Positions 24,398 through 33,047 of a stretch of 64,000 nucleotides of DNA are shown in pieces. Source of the DNA: Fidelibacterota bacterium (GTDB lineage Bacteria > Fidelibacterota > UBA2242 > JAFGTP01); assembly GCA_016934035.1 (NCBI GenBank), contig JAFGTP010000031.1:62001-126000 (forward strand). The letters are read 5' to 3'. How positions within the stretch are numbered: position 1 is the stretch's first letter; the number at the start of each line of letters is the position of its first letter. The position numbers and the translations under genes are program-made. The notes under the pieces were generated by a model that ran no database searches, had not been told where the DNA came from, and was given only the letters and a program-made list of their open reading frames with translations.

Positions 24398-24688
24398 ATG
24401 AAAATACTTGCCCTTGAAATAGAAAATAGCAATGCCAATCCGAGCCTTTTTCAAAAATTTGCCAAAGCAGAAGCAGAACATGTTTATAAACTCTATCAAC
24501 TGGGCAAAATTCGAGAGATCTATTATCGGCAGGACCCCAAAGCAGCCGTGATCATGCTGGAATGTCAGGACATGGATGAAGCCCGGCTAATTTTGAGGGA
24601 GTTACCTTTTGTCAGAAATAACCTCATTACTTTTGAAATTATTCCTTTGAAACCTTATAACGGATTTGAACGGCTATTTAATAACTGA
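24398..24688 (+). CDS. Small ferredoxin-fold hypothetical protein (muconolactone-isomerase/YciI-like)
   Basis: Protein of 96 aa. It starts almost at once after the preceding stop (4 bp). Pattern beta-alpha-beta-beta-alpha-beta with KFAKAEAEHVYKLYQLGKI, IREIYYRQDPKAAVIMLEC, DMDEARLILRELPFVRNNLITFEIIPL resembles the dimeric alpha/beta barrel superfamily that includes muconolactone isomerase and YciI-like proteins. Without catalytic residues the function is open. Translational coupling with the exported protein upstream suggests they are expressed together. Confidence 0.55.
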   Translation: MKILALEIENSNANPSLFQKFAKAEAEHVYKLYQLGKIREIYYRQDPKAAVIMLECQDMDEARLILRELPFVRNNLITFEIIPLKPYNGFERLFNN

Positions 24689-24869
24689 TTTTTCATCTCA
24701 GCCATCCTAAAAAATTCTTTAATAATAATCCTATATTGCCTGAAACCTTTTGATTTTTCATCCATTGTTTGGGGTTGGAAAATTTACTGTGATGGCAATC
24801 ACTGCAAGAATATCAGGATGATGTTAATATCATATCAAGTTTAGTCATAAAAAAGAATGAGGTGAAAAA

Positions 24870-25046
24870 ATGAGTTTTAGATTTACAATACAGTATCAAT
24901 TAGGACATCAGACAGGGACCAAAGAAATCATGGCTGAAAATCAGCAGCAGGCCATCACCAGACTTTGGGAAGAAATCACAAAAACAATCGGATATATCGC
25001 TTACAATGCTTATAAGTCAGCTTCAATTGTCAGTGTCCAAATGTAA
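24870..25046 (+). CDS. Small hypothetical protein, 58 aa
   Basis: A short frame with an excellent ribosome site (GAGGTG, 5 nt before ATG) and an intrinsic terminator right after it. The product (MSFRFTIQYQLGHQTGTKEI, then an amphipathic helix AENQQQAITRLWEEI) has no recognised family. It could be a small regulator or a viral-like beta-strand/helix protein. Strong translation signals make it probably real. Confidence 0.6.
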   Translation: MSFRFTIQYQLGHQTGTKEIMAENQQQAITRLWEEITKTIGYIAYNAYKSASIVSVQM

Positions 25047-25067
25047 AAAACCCCTCCTTATTATACC

Positions 25068-25114
25068 AACCTTCCAAAGAGAATTTTTCTGCCAATCTTT
25101 GGAAGGTTTTTTTT
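25068..25114 (+). terminator. Intrinsic terminator after the 58-aa gene
   Basis: Perfect stem aaccttccaaaga / tctttggaaggtt with a 15-nt loop, followed by a T-run of eight. It isolates the small gene from the cold-shock gene. Confidence 0.85.
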
Positions 25115-25206
25115 CCAATTTTAATATTTCTCAAAAACCTGGTATCAAAAAAAAGTAATAAATTGACATTTTTTATTTTTTAGTATGATAACGAAAAATT
25201 ATTTCT

Positions 25207-25214
25207 TATATTTG
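25207..25214 (+). promoter_or_regulatory. Possible Bacteroidota-type promoter box for the cold-shock gene
   Basis: TATATTTG matches the TAnnTTTG -7 box and lies 82 nt before the ATG, leaving the long leader usual for cold-shock mRNAs. No TTTG -33 box is present at the proper distance; a TTGACA with TATGAT 15 bp away at 25163-25189 is an alternative. Confidence 0.35.
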
Positions 25215-25295
25215 GCAGATTTCAGGTTATTTACCGAAAAAATGTTAAGTAGGCAAATTCCCTGAACAAACAATAATTAAAAGGAGAACTCATTA

Positions 25296-25490
25296 ATGAG
25301 TACAGGAAAAGTAAAATGGTTTGATGAGACCAAAGGTTTTGGTTTTATTACACCGGACGATGGTGGAAAAGATCTTTTTGTTCACCATTCAGAATTAAAG
25401 TCATCCAGAATCACAGATGGCGACGAAGTGGAATATGAAATTGGCGAAGGCAAAAAAGGCCCTTGTGCAACAAATGTTGAACTAATCTAA
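25296..25490 (+). CDS. Cold-shock protein, CspA family
   Basis: Protein of 64 aa, a single cold-shock domain. The RNA-binding motifs RNP1 (KGFGFI at 13-18) and RNP2 (DLFVHH at 26-31) are intact, with the aromatic residues in place. A strong ribosome site (AAGGAGAA) is present. The 5-stranded beta-barrel binds single-stranded nucleic acid and acts as RNA chaperone or antiterminator. It is transcribed alone, from a leader of at least 80 nt, and is closed by its own terminator, the usual organisation of cspA-type genes whose leader controls expression on temperature change. Confidence 0.95.
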   Translation: MSTGKVKWFDETKGFGFITPDDGGKDLFVHHSELKSSRITDGDEVEYEIGEGKKGPCATNVELI

Positions 25491-25502
25491 TTTTCACATA
25501 TA

Positions 25503-25530
25503 AACAGGGGCTTAAGCCCCTGTTTTTTTA
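25503..25530 (+). terminator. Intrinsic terminator after the cold-shock gene
   Basis: Perfect stem aacagggg / cccctgtt around a 6-nt loop (cttaag) and a following T-run; begins 12 bp after the stop codon. Confidence 0.9.
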
Positions 25531-25894
25531 TTACTTACCTTCCCTCCCTTCCAACCCCAAACCTTATTTTCGATTAAAATTTTTCATTGACCCTGAAGGA
25601 TTGAAACTTTTCTTCTTGATATTCCTCTAAATTGAAGAATCTTTACAAAATATTTGAAAAGATTAAACTAAAGTGAGTTCATTGGAGGGCAATTGCTCAT
25701 TTTTTTTCTGATTACTAAATATCTATTTTGTAACCTTTTAAAGCATTTTTGATAAGAAATATCTCGCAGATGACAATTTCTATTATCACTTTATCAGGCC
25801 CTCAGTGATAATGCGAATTATTGCTGACAGTTGAAATCTATGAAATTGAACTAAAAGGCTTAAGTCGGACTGCCATTAAAATAAGGAATAGAAT
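25531..25894. repeat. Intergenic region with a 9-bp inverted repeat
   Basis: This 364-bp stretch has no gene. It carries the perfect inverted repeat attatcact (25782-25790) / agtgataat (25804-25812), with a 13-nt spacer and no T-run, about 80 bp before the SDR gene. That position fits an operator for the SDR promoter. Nothing else is recognised. Confidence 0.5.
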
Positions 25895-26710
25895 ATGAAA
25901 AAAATTGCATTAGTAACGGGTGCCTCATCCGGTATCGGTGAATCAGTAGCTCTTTTACTACAGGAAAAGGGATTCAGGGTTTATGGTGCTGCCCGCAGTA
26001 TTGAAAAGATGGAAAACCTCAAGACAAAGGGCATTTCTGTAATTCCACTGGACATAACCAGGGAAGAATCCATTGTCAATTGTGTCGATACAATTTTAAA
26101 AACCGAAGGCCGTATTGATGTCCTGATTAACAATGCCGGTTACGGTTCTTATGGAACTGTCGAAGAGGTGCCAATCGAAGAAGCACGTCGCCAGTTTGAA
26201 GTAAATCTCTTTGGTTTGGCGAGGCTTACGCAATTGGTTTTACCCAAAATGCGTGAGAACAATTTTGGAAAAATTGTCAATGTTTCATCCATAGGTGGAA
26301 AAGTGTATACACCCTTTGGTGCCTGGTATCATGCTACAAAACATGCTCTTGAAGGGTGGTCCGACAGCCTGAGGTTGGAAATCAAACCCTTTGGAATTGA
26401 TGTTATTATCATTGAGCCCGGAGCAATCAAAACAGCCTGGGGAAGCATTGCTTCAGATCATTTGAAGAAGACTTCCGGAAAGGGGCCTTATGGATCTAAA
26501 GTTACCCAAGCAGCACAGAAAATGATGAAGATGTACTCTTCCAATCGGTTGACAAAACCGGAAGTTATCGGTCAAGTGATCCTGAAAGCGGTAACCGTCA
26601 GAAAACCCAAATCAAGATATATCAAAGGGTTTGGAGCAAAACCTGCGCTGTTGATCAGAAAATGGTTGGGTGATAAAATCTATGATCGAATAATTCAAAA
26701 AATGATGTAA
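25895..26710 (+). CDS. Short-chain dehydrogenase/reductase (SDR)
   Basis: Protein of 271 aa. The Rossmann nucleotide motif TGASSGIGE is at 8-16 and NNAGYGSYG at 79-87; the catalytic triad is Ser131 or Ser132 (NVSSIGG) with Tyr145 and Lys149 (YHATK). The charged residue after the second strand (RSIEK) suggests NADP(H) preference. The C-terminal EPGAIKTAWG matches classical SDRs that reduce fatty or ketone groups and often occur alone. Substrate unknown. It begins after a gap of about 380 bp and has its own regulation; the next gene starts a separate operon. Confidence 0.92.
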   Translation: MKKIALVTGASSGIGESVALLLQEKGFRVYGAARSIEKMENLKTKGISVIPLDITREESIVNCVDTILKTEGRIDVLINNAGYGSYGTVEEVPIEEARRQFEVNLFGLARLTQLVLPKMRENNFGKIVNVSSIGGKVYTPFGAWYHATKHALEGWSDSLRLEIKPFGIDVIIIEPGAIKTAWGSIASDHLKKTSGKGPYGSKVTQAAQKMMKMYSSNRLTKPEVIGQVILKAVTVRKPKSRYIKGFGAKPALLIRKWLGDKIYDRIIQKMM

Positions 26711-26794
26711 TGATCTATAAAATAATTTTTTGATTTATTATTTATAACTTTCTGTAAAAACAAAGCAGGGGCTATTAATTAAATAATAAATTCA

Positions 26795-26826
26795 TTTGAA
26801 TCAAAAATAATAGTGAAGTATATTTG
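26795..26826 (+). promoter_or_regulatory. Bacteroidota-type promoter of the mannoside operon
   Basis: TTTG at 26795-26798 and TATATTTG at 26819-26826 are separated by 20 bp, matching the -33 / -7 consensus (TTTG, 19-21 bp, TAnnTTTG). The -7 box lies 34 nt before the alpha-mannosidase ATG at 26861. Confidence 0.6.
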
Positions 26827-26860
26827 TTTTGTTTCAGCCAAAATAAACTATGGAAAAAAT

Positions 26861-29800
26861 ATGAAGAAATATCTAGCACCTTTAGCCCTGTTTTGGGCAA
26901 TCGCCCTGGGCAGCCCCATGATTGAACAGACCTATGATTTAAATATCTCGGATCATGGATATTTGACTGGTTTTTTAAGACCTTTGTCAGGCCAGGAAAT
27001 GCTGTACCACTCCATGTCACCCGACATTACTTCAGCCCTTCTGGTTCGGGCCAATAGTGGCAATATGGCCATTGAATGGGAAACCGAACCGGTTCGGTTT
27101 AGTGACCAAAGTGATCAGGTGAAATTTATTTGGGTTGCCGGGGTTGGCTGTAACTTGGGCACCCATAATTTTGATCTTTTTGTCAATGATAAACAGAATT
27201 TTTCGTTTCAATCAATTGACCAGGAAAATTGGGAAGTAAAAGGCGAAAAGGGTGGGAAACTGAGTTTTCAGTCCGTCATGATCGATATGGCCCGGGACCG
27301 CTTTGGGCTAATGGCTCTGACACTGCCGAAAAGCATGTTGGCGGAAGGAAAACCAGTTCGCCTGAAAATTGTTGGCCGTCATGAGGACAGTAATGCCTGG
27401 ATTATGACTTTTAAAGAAGCCTTGAAAGAAAAAATTTCCGTTACGCCCACTAATTCCCTTTTAAAAAATGGCAATCAATCCATCAAAATGAATTGGGTTT
27501 ATTTCGGCGAACCGGTTGAGGCAGAGGTCTTGATTAATGATTCGGTTATTCAAAAAGTTCAACTGGATAAGGTTTTCAATCGTTTAACTCTTTCGGTGCC
27601 GGCAGTTGTCAAACCCGACCAGGTTAATTTGCAGGTCAGAATCAAAAACCGGGAAATTTTAAACGAGAATTTTATACTGAATCCCATTAAAAAATTCACT
27701 TTAAATATGGTCCAGCATACCCATACGGACATAGGGTATACCAGGCCGCAGACGGAAATTTTGTCGGAACACTTGCGATACATTGATTATGCACTGGATT
27801 ATTGTGACTTTACCGATGATTACCCAGAGGAGGCTAAATTTCGCTGGACCTGTGAAGCCTCCTGGCCGGTCCGTGAATATTTAGAGAACCGCCCTCAGGA
27901 ACAGATAGAAAGATTGGCCAAAAGAGTCCAGGAGGGGCGGATCGAAATTACCGGCATGATGTTTAATATGTCTGAAGTAGCGGACGAAGCGGTTTATGTG
28001 GATTTTATAAAGGTCATCAAAGATTTTAAAAATTATGGAATGACAGTGAAAACGGCCATGCAGAATGATGTCAATGGATTTCCGTGGGCCCTGGTGGACT
28101 ATTTTCAACACACCGGTATTGAGTATCTGAGCATGGGCACTCACGGCCATAAAGCCTTGATTGCTTTTGATCATCCCACAGTTTTTTGGCTGGAATCGCC
28201 CTCGGGTAATCGGTTGCTGGCTTTCAGGGCTGATCACTATATGACCGGGAACCGTTTAGGAATTCATGGCGAAGATTTTAATAATTTTGAATCACACCTC
28301 TTTAAATATTTGGAGGATCTGTTTGAAAAAGGTTATCCTCTGGATGAAATCGCCGTGCAGTACAGCGGTTATACAACCGATAACTCGCCACCCGGACTGG
28401 CCGGTTGTGAAATGATAAAAAAATGGAATGAGAAATATGAATGGCCAAAGCTGAAATCCGCTATTGCCAGAAATTTTCTCGATAATGTCCAGGAAAAATA
28501 TGCTGACAAGTTGCAGGTTTACAGGGCTGCCTGGCCCGATTGGTGGACTGATGGTTTTGGCTCAGCTGCCCGGGAAACTGCAGCTGCCCGGGAAACTCAT
28601 GCTGAAATGGTAGCCAATCTTGGTTTGCTTTCAATCGCAAAACTTTCCGGTGCCAACCTGCCTGAGGAAATTTTTAAAAAAATTACTGCTGTTCAGGACG
28701 CATTGTTGTTTTATGATGAACATACCTATGGTGCAGCTGAGAGTATCAGTGATCCAGATTGTATTAATTCCAGAGTCCAATGGATGGAAAAGGCGGCCTA
28801 TGTCTGGGAGGCTGTGAAAAATTCACGTCTTTTAACAGAATATGGAATGGGATTAATTCAACCTTTTCTGAATAAAACCAGCCAGCCGGTCATTGCCGTC
28901 TTTAACACATTGAACTGGGAAAGGTCAGGGGTCCTGGAAATATTTATTGATAATGAATTACTACCCAGGGACAAAGACTTTTCGATTGTTGATGATCATG
29001 GAAGAGAAATGATGGTCCAGCGAATATCCGGAAGACCTGAGGGAAACCTCTGGGCCATGTGGGCAGAAAATATACCGGCTCTGGGATATAAGAGTTTCCG
29101 AATCATCAGTAAAAATAATTTAAGAGAATTGTTGCCCAAAAATTCTGCTGCCGATGAGGGGATCAGCAATGAATTTTACTCGATCAAATTTGATAAGAAT
29201 ATTGGTGCTGTGACATCTTTTTATGACAAAGAAATAAAACAGGAACTTTGTGATAATTCAGGGCAGTGGAAATTTGGCCAATTGATCTATGAACTGGCGG
29301 GACCCAGAGGACAGTTAGACGGATTTGTTTACAATGAATTTTCCAGAAATTCCTGGCAGGATTGGGTTGTGATGAATGGTACTGATGGCCCGCTCTGGTC
29401 CAGTCTGGTTGTACAGGCCCGCTCTGAGGGTTTTGATGAAGCTTTTCCAATAGAATTGGAAATCCGTCTGTTTCATAAAGTAAAAAGAGTAGAATTTCAC
29501 TACACGGCCAGAAAAGAAGCTGTTTTGAATCCGGAAAGTGTTTATATAGCTTTTCCCTTTTTCATGGAAAACAGCATCATGAAATATGAAGTCCAGGGTG
29601 CTCTGGTGGAACCGGGTAAAGACCAGATTCCTGGCTCTTCTTCAGACTGGAATACTTTTCAGAATTTCATCACAATTCAAAGTGATGATCGTCAGATTGT
29701 CTGGGGCAGTGATGAAATGCCACTGGTCCACCTGGGTGATATCAACCTGGGAAAATTCATGGTCCATGCCGCTTATGAAAACCCCTATATTTTTAGTTGG

Positions 29801-30241
29801 CCGATGAATAATATCTGGGTGACAAATTTTCGTGCAACCCAATCGGGAGAACTGAATTGGTCCTATTATATTACATCTCAAAAGAAAAAAAGTGAAAGTG
29901 CCGCTGCAAGATTTGGCTGGAGTTCCCGGGTACCCTTTCTAAGTCGTGTACTGCCGCCGGGTGGCGAGGAAAAAAGATTGTCGGCAGCATCTTTTTTAAA
30001 CATTGAGGCAGAAAATCTGCTGCTTATTTCATGCAGACCGTCAGAAGATGAAAAAGGAATCCTTTTGCAATTACGTGAAACTGAAGGAAAAAATGCAGTG
30101 GTTTCAACTCAAGAATTAATTCGAAACAAGAGTGTTAAAAGGGTTCAAAAAGTCAATGTTCTGGAAGAAAAACTTGAAGATTTGGATCAAAAAATTCATT
30201 TCAAACCCTATGAAGTGATGTTTGTCAAAATAGAGTTCTGA
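26861..30241 (+). CDS. Secreted GH38 alpha-mannosidase
   Basis: Protein of 1126 aa. The ATG at 26861 (MKKYLAPLALFWAIALGS) gives a proper signal peptide; the upstream Met at 26813 does not. The zinc site H-T-H-T-D-I-G lies at 286-292, with His288 and Asp290 as ligands, and the nucleophile Asp403 is in MQNDVNGF. Further GH38 hallmarks are the CEASWPVREYL helix and AGCEMI-type loop, with a beta-rich C-terminal half (GH38C). The enzyme removes alpha-mannose from oligomannosides or glycoproteins in the periplasm. It leads a four-gene operon: the ROK gene starts 26 bp downstream, then the isomerase-like gene and the sugar porter, together making a route from mannosides to fructose 6-phosphate. Confidence 0.88.
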   Translation: MKKYLAPLALFWAIALGSPMIEQTYDLNISDHGYLTGFLRPLSGQEMLYHSMSPDITSALLVRANSGNMAIEWETEPVRFSDQSDQVKFIWVAGVGCNLGTHNFDLFVNDKQNFSFQSIDQENWEVKGEKGGKLSFQSVMIDMARDRFGLMALTLPKSMLAEGKPVRLKIVGRHEDSNAWIMTFKEALKEKISVTPTNSLLKNGNQSIKMNWVYFGEPVEAEVLINDSVIQKVQLDKVFNRLTLSVPAVVKPDQVNLQVRIKNREILNENFILNPIKKFTLNMVQHTHTDIGYTRPQTEILSEHLRYIDYALDYCDFTDDYPEEAKFRWTCEASWPVREYLENRPQEQIERLAKRVQEGRIEITGMMFNMSEVADEAVYVDFIKVIKDFKNYGMTVKTAMQNDVNGFPWALVDYFQHTGIEYLSMGTHGHKALIAFDHPTVFWLESPSGNRLLAFRADHYMTGNRLGIHGEDFNNFESHLFKYLEDLFEKGYPLDEIAVQYSGYTTDNSPPGLAGCEMIKKWNEKYEWPKLKSAIARNFLDNVQEKYADKLQVYRAAWPDWWTDGFGSAARETAAARETHAEMVANLGLLSIAKLSGANLPEEIFKKITAVQDALLFYDEHTYGAAESISDPDCINSRVQWMEKAAYVWEAVKNSRLLTEYGMGLIQPFLNKTSQPVIAVFNTLNWERSGVLEIFIDNELLPRDKDFSIVDDHGREMMVQRISGRPEGNLWAMWAENIPALGYKSFRIISKNNLRELLPKNSAADEGISNEFYSIKFDKNIGAVTSFYDKEIKQELCDNSGQWKFGQLIYELAGPRGQLDGFVYNEFSRNSWQDWVVMNGTDGPLWSSLVVQARSEGFDEAFPIELEIRLFHKVKRVEFHYTARKEAVLNPESVYIAFPFFMENSIMKYEVQGALVEPGKDQIPGSSSDWNTFQNFITIQSDDRQIVWGSDEMPLVHLGDINLGKFMVHAAYENPYIFSWPMNNIWVTNFRATQSGELNWSYYITSQKKKSESAAARFGWSSRVPFLSRVLPPGGEEKRLSAASFLNIEAENLLLISCRPSEDEKGILLQLRETEGKNAVVSTQELIRNKSVKRVQKVNVLEEKLEDLDQKIHFKPYEVMFVKIEF

Positions 30242-30267
30242 GCCAACTGAATTTAAGGAAAAAGGCT

Positions 30268-31206
30268 ATGATTAACATTGGCGTTGACATCGGCGGCACA
30301 AGAACAAAAATCGGATTGGTTCAAGATGGAATATTGGTGCAAAAAGTCATTATTGAATCCTCTGACCATGATAATTTTCAAAAAAATTTAGAGAATATCG
30401 ACCAGACAATCAGACAATTTTCAATAGCTGAAATTGGAACGGTGGGCTTCGCTTTTCCCGGCATTGTCGATATGAATTCAAAAAAAGTCCTCTCAACGCC
30501 GCAAAAGTATGAAGATGCTGTGAACATTGATCTGGAAGCCTGGACAAAGGAGAGGTTTAAAGCAAAATTTGTCATTGACAATGATGCCCGGGCAGCTTTG
30601 ATCGGTGAAAAATTTTTTGGAATAGCACAATCCACTGATAATTTTGTGATTATCACATTGGGAACTGGCCTCGGAACATCTGTCATGATCAATGGGAAAG
30701 TACTCTACGGAAAACACTTTCAGGCAGGCTGTCTTGGCGGCCATATGTCAGTAAAATATAATGGCAATCCGTGTAAATGCGGCAATATCGGATGTGCAGA
30801 ATCAGAAGCTTCAACCCTAATGCTCGAAAATTATATTAAAGGTAATTCCTCTTTCCAAGAATCAAAATTATCTGAAGTAAGTGTGCTGGATTTTTATCAT
30901 TTGATTCAATGTGTTAAAGAAAAAGATGGTTTGGCCCAGGAAATTCTGGACCATTTTATTCGCGTCTGGTCCACTTTAGCCATAAACTTGATTCATGCCT
31001 ATGATCCTGATTTAATCGTATTCTTTGGCGGAATCATGAAAAGTCATGAATTCATACTTCCGAAAATGAAGGAGATCATTGATCAGCAGGCCTGGACACC
31101 ATGGGGTAAGGTGAAATTGGCAAAATCAAGCCTTGGAGATGATGCCGGAATGTTGGGCATCACATCTGATTTTTATACTGATAAGGATAAAAGGCTTTTT
31201 TTATAA
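30268..31206 (+). CDS. ROK-family sugar kinase (probable manno-/glucokinase)
   Basis: Protein of 312 aa. N-terminal ATP motif GVDIGGTRTKIGL at 4-16, the second phosphate loop ITLGTGLGTSVMI, and the ROK zinc motif (CKCGNIGCAES). The NDARAALIGEKFFG segment holds the catalytic Asp. Members phosphorylate glucose, mannose, fructose or N-acetyl-sugars. Set between the mannosidase and the phosphomannose-isomerase-like gene, mannose is the most likely substrate, yielding mannose 6-phosphate; glucose is not excluded. It is complete and has a ribosome site (AAGGAAAAAGG) close upstream. Confidence 0.87.
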   Translation: MINIGVDIGGTRTKIGLVQDGILVQKVIIESSDHDNFQKNLENIDQTIRQFSIAEIGTVGFAFPGIVDMNSKKVLSTPQKYEDAVNIDLEAWTKERFKAKFVIDNDARAALIGEKFFGIAQSTDNFVIITLGTGLGTSVMINGKVLYGKHFQAGCLGGHMSVKYNGNPCKCGNIGCAESEASTLMLENYIKGNSSFQESKLSEVSVLDFYHLIQCVKEKDGLAQEILDHFIRVWSTLAINLIHAYDPDLIVFFGGIMKSHEFILPKMKEIIDQQAWTPWGKVKLAKSSLGDDAGMLGITSDFYTDKDKRLFL

Positions 31207-31223
31207 CCCCATCAACCTGAATA

Positions 31224-33011
31224 ATGTCAGAAAATATTAGGAAGTTCAATTTGAAAAATTACAGAGAAACAAAACAGTATTTGGCACCTGTACATCCTCC
31301 CAAACTATCAGAAGGTGAATATAATATCTATCCTGCCTATCCGATTCCTGATGGTAAAATATTTGATGATCTGGAGCCGTTATCAGAAATTATTATTTCC
31401 CGTAAAAATATTGTTATCGATGGCTATGCAGGGGTTTTTTGGGAAGACCTAAGAAATCAACTTTCATCTTTTTTTGTTAATAAAAATATTGAGGTAAACT
31501 GGACACCATCAGAAATTTTTATGCTTGCAGAGGAGGATATTTTCAGTAAAGTATTTCCTTTTCTGGGCGGTGATGATCCTGTTTTTGGGCGACGATATAC
31601 CGGCGACCTGAGCGATTTTTTTGATCATGAAGAACTGTCGGAATACAGGCCTGATGATGAAAAAGTCAATATTGTATACGGTGTTGGTGCGGCATTGATA
31701 AAATCCAACTGGCCAATTATCTATGTTGATCTGCCAAAAAATGAATTGCAATTTCGTATGCGGGCCGGCACAGCGCTGAATATCGGAACAACCCAGGTTA
31801 TCAATAAACAACAAAGTTATAAACGTTTTTATTTTGTTGACTGCGTTGTGCTCAATCATCATAAAGCAAAAATTTTGCCCAAAATAGAAATTTTCATTGA
31901 TGGACAGCGTCCCGATGAATTAATATGGATGGAAGGCGAGGCTTTTCGGACGGTGTTAAAGGAAATCAGTGAAAATGGTTTTCGTCCGCGGCCCTGGTTT
32001 GAACCTGGAGCCTGGGGCGGGCAATGGATAAAAAAAAACATCCCTTTGCTTAATCCTGATGTACCAAATTACGCCTGGTCCTTTGAATTAATTACTCCGG
32101 AAAATGGAATAATGATCAGCAGTGACGATAAACTATTGGAGTTTTCCTTTGATTTCCTGATGGTTGCAGCAGGTAAAAATATTTTAGGTGATGCCTATGA
32201 AAGATTTGGGATTGAATTTCCAATCCGGTTTGATTTTCTGGATACCTTTGATGGCGGAAACCTGTCTGTTCAGTGTCATCCAAGGCCGGATTACATCAAA
32301 GAACAATTTGGTGAGAATTTCACACAGGATGAAACCTACTATATTCTGGATGCCGAAGAAAATGCCAAATGCTATCTTGGTTTCCAGGAGGATATTGACC
32401 CGGTTCTTTTTCGTGAAGCGTTGGAAAACAGCCAGAAAAACGGCGTGGCAGTGGATATTCCAAAATTTGTACAGGTTCATGATAGCCATAAACATGATCT
32501 GTTTTTAATCCCAAACGGGACCATACATGGTTCAGGAAAAAATAATATGGTGCTGGAAATCAGCTCCACTCCTTATATATTCACCTTTAAAATGTATGAC
32601 TGGCTGCGCATGGACCTCGATGGAAAGCCCAGGCCTATCAATATCGAACATGCCTTCCAGAACCTGTATTTTGACAGAAAAGGGAAAAAAGTTATTGATG
32701 AACTGATTTCAAAACCGCATACAATAGAAAAAACCGATAGTTATGAAATTCTCCATTTGCCCACTCATCAAGATCATTTTTACGATGTCCACCGATTGGA
32801 GTTTGATAATAAAATAGAGATTGCCACTCAAAATAAATGTCATGTACTCATGCTGGTAGAGGGGAATTCTATGACATTTATTTCAGAAAAAGGTAAAGAA
32901 TTGAGATTTAATTATGCGGAAACAATTGTGGTGCCGGCTGCAACGAATTATTATACACTTATCAATCATTCAGAGAAACGGGCCAAAGTTGTGAAGGCCT
33001 TTGTAAAATAG
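31224..33011 (+). CDS. Class I phosphomannose-isomerase-like enzyme (cupin)
   Basis: Protein of 595 aa, longer than the 300-400 aa of typical class I enzymes. The N-terminal half (residues 60-250) contains a P-loop-like-kinase-fold-resembling segment (IVIDGYAGVFWEDLRNQL) whose homology I cannot name. The isomerase half begins near residue 330: NLSVQCHPRPDY resembles the QVHP metal motif, HDLFLIPNGTIHGSG provides later His ligands, and the end (VLMLVEGNSMTFISE, RFNYAETIVVPAATNYYTL) is the second cupin domain. It probably interconverts mannose 6-phosphate and fructose 6-phosphate. It sits 17 bp after the ROK kinase and 36 bp before the porter. The extra N-terminal domain, possibly a fused uridine-kinase-like module, is worth testing. 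Confidence 0.75.
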   Translation: MSENIRKFNLKNYRETKQYLAPVHPPKLSEGEYNIYPAYPIPDGKIFDDLEPLSEIIISRKNIVIDGYAGVFWEDLRNQLSSFFVNKNIEVNWTPSEIFMLAEEDIFSKVFPFLGGDDPVFGRRYTGDLSDFFDHEELSEYRPDDEKVNIVYGVGAALIKSNWPIIYVDLPKNELQFRMRAGTALNIGTTQVINKQQSYKRFYFVDCVVLNHHKAKILPKIEIFIDGQRPDELIWMEGEAFRTVLKEISENGFRPRPWFEPGAWGGQWIKKNIPLLNPDVPNYAWSFELITPENGIMISSDDKLLEFSFDFLMVAAGKNILGDAYERFGIEFPIRFDFLDTFDGGNLSVQCHPRPDYIKEQFGENFTQDETYYILDAEENAKCYLGFQEDIDPVLFREALENSQKNGVAVDIPKFVQVHDSHKHDLFLIPNGTIHGSGKNNMVLEISSTPYIFTFKMYDWLRMDLDGKPRPINIEHAFQNLYFDRKGKKVIDELISKPHTIEKTDSYEILHLPTHQDHFYDVHRLEFDNKIEIATQNKCHVLMLVEGNSMTFISEKGKELRFNYAETIVVPAATNYYTLINHSEKRAKVVKAFVK

Positions 33012-33047
33012 CCGTTAAATATCATTGTAAAAGTGGAAAGTTGAATC

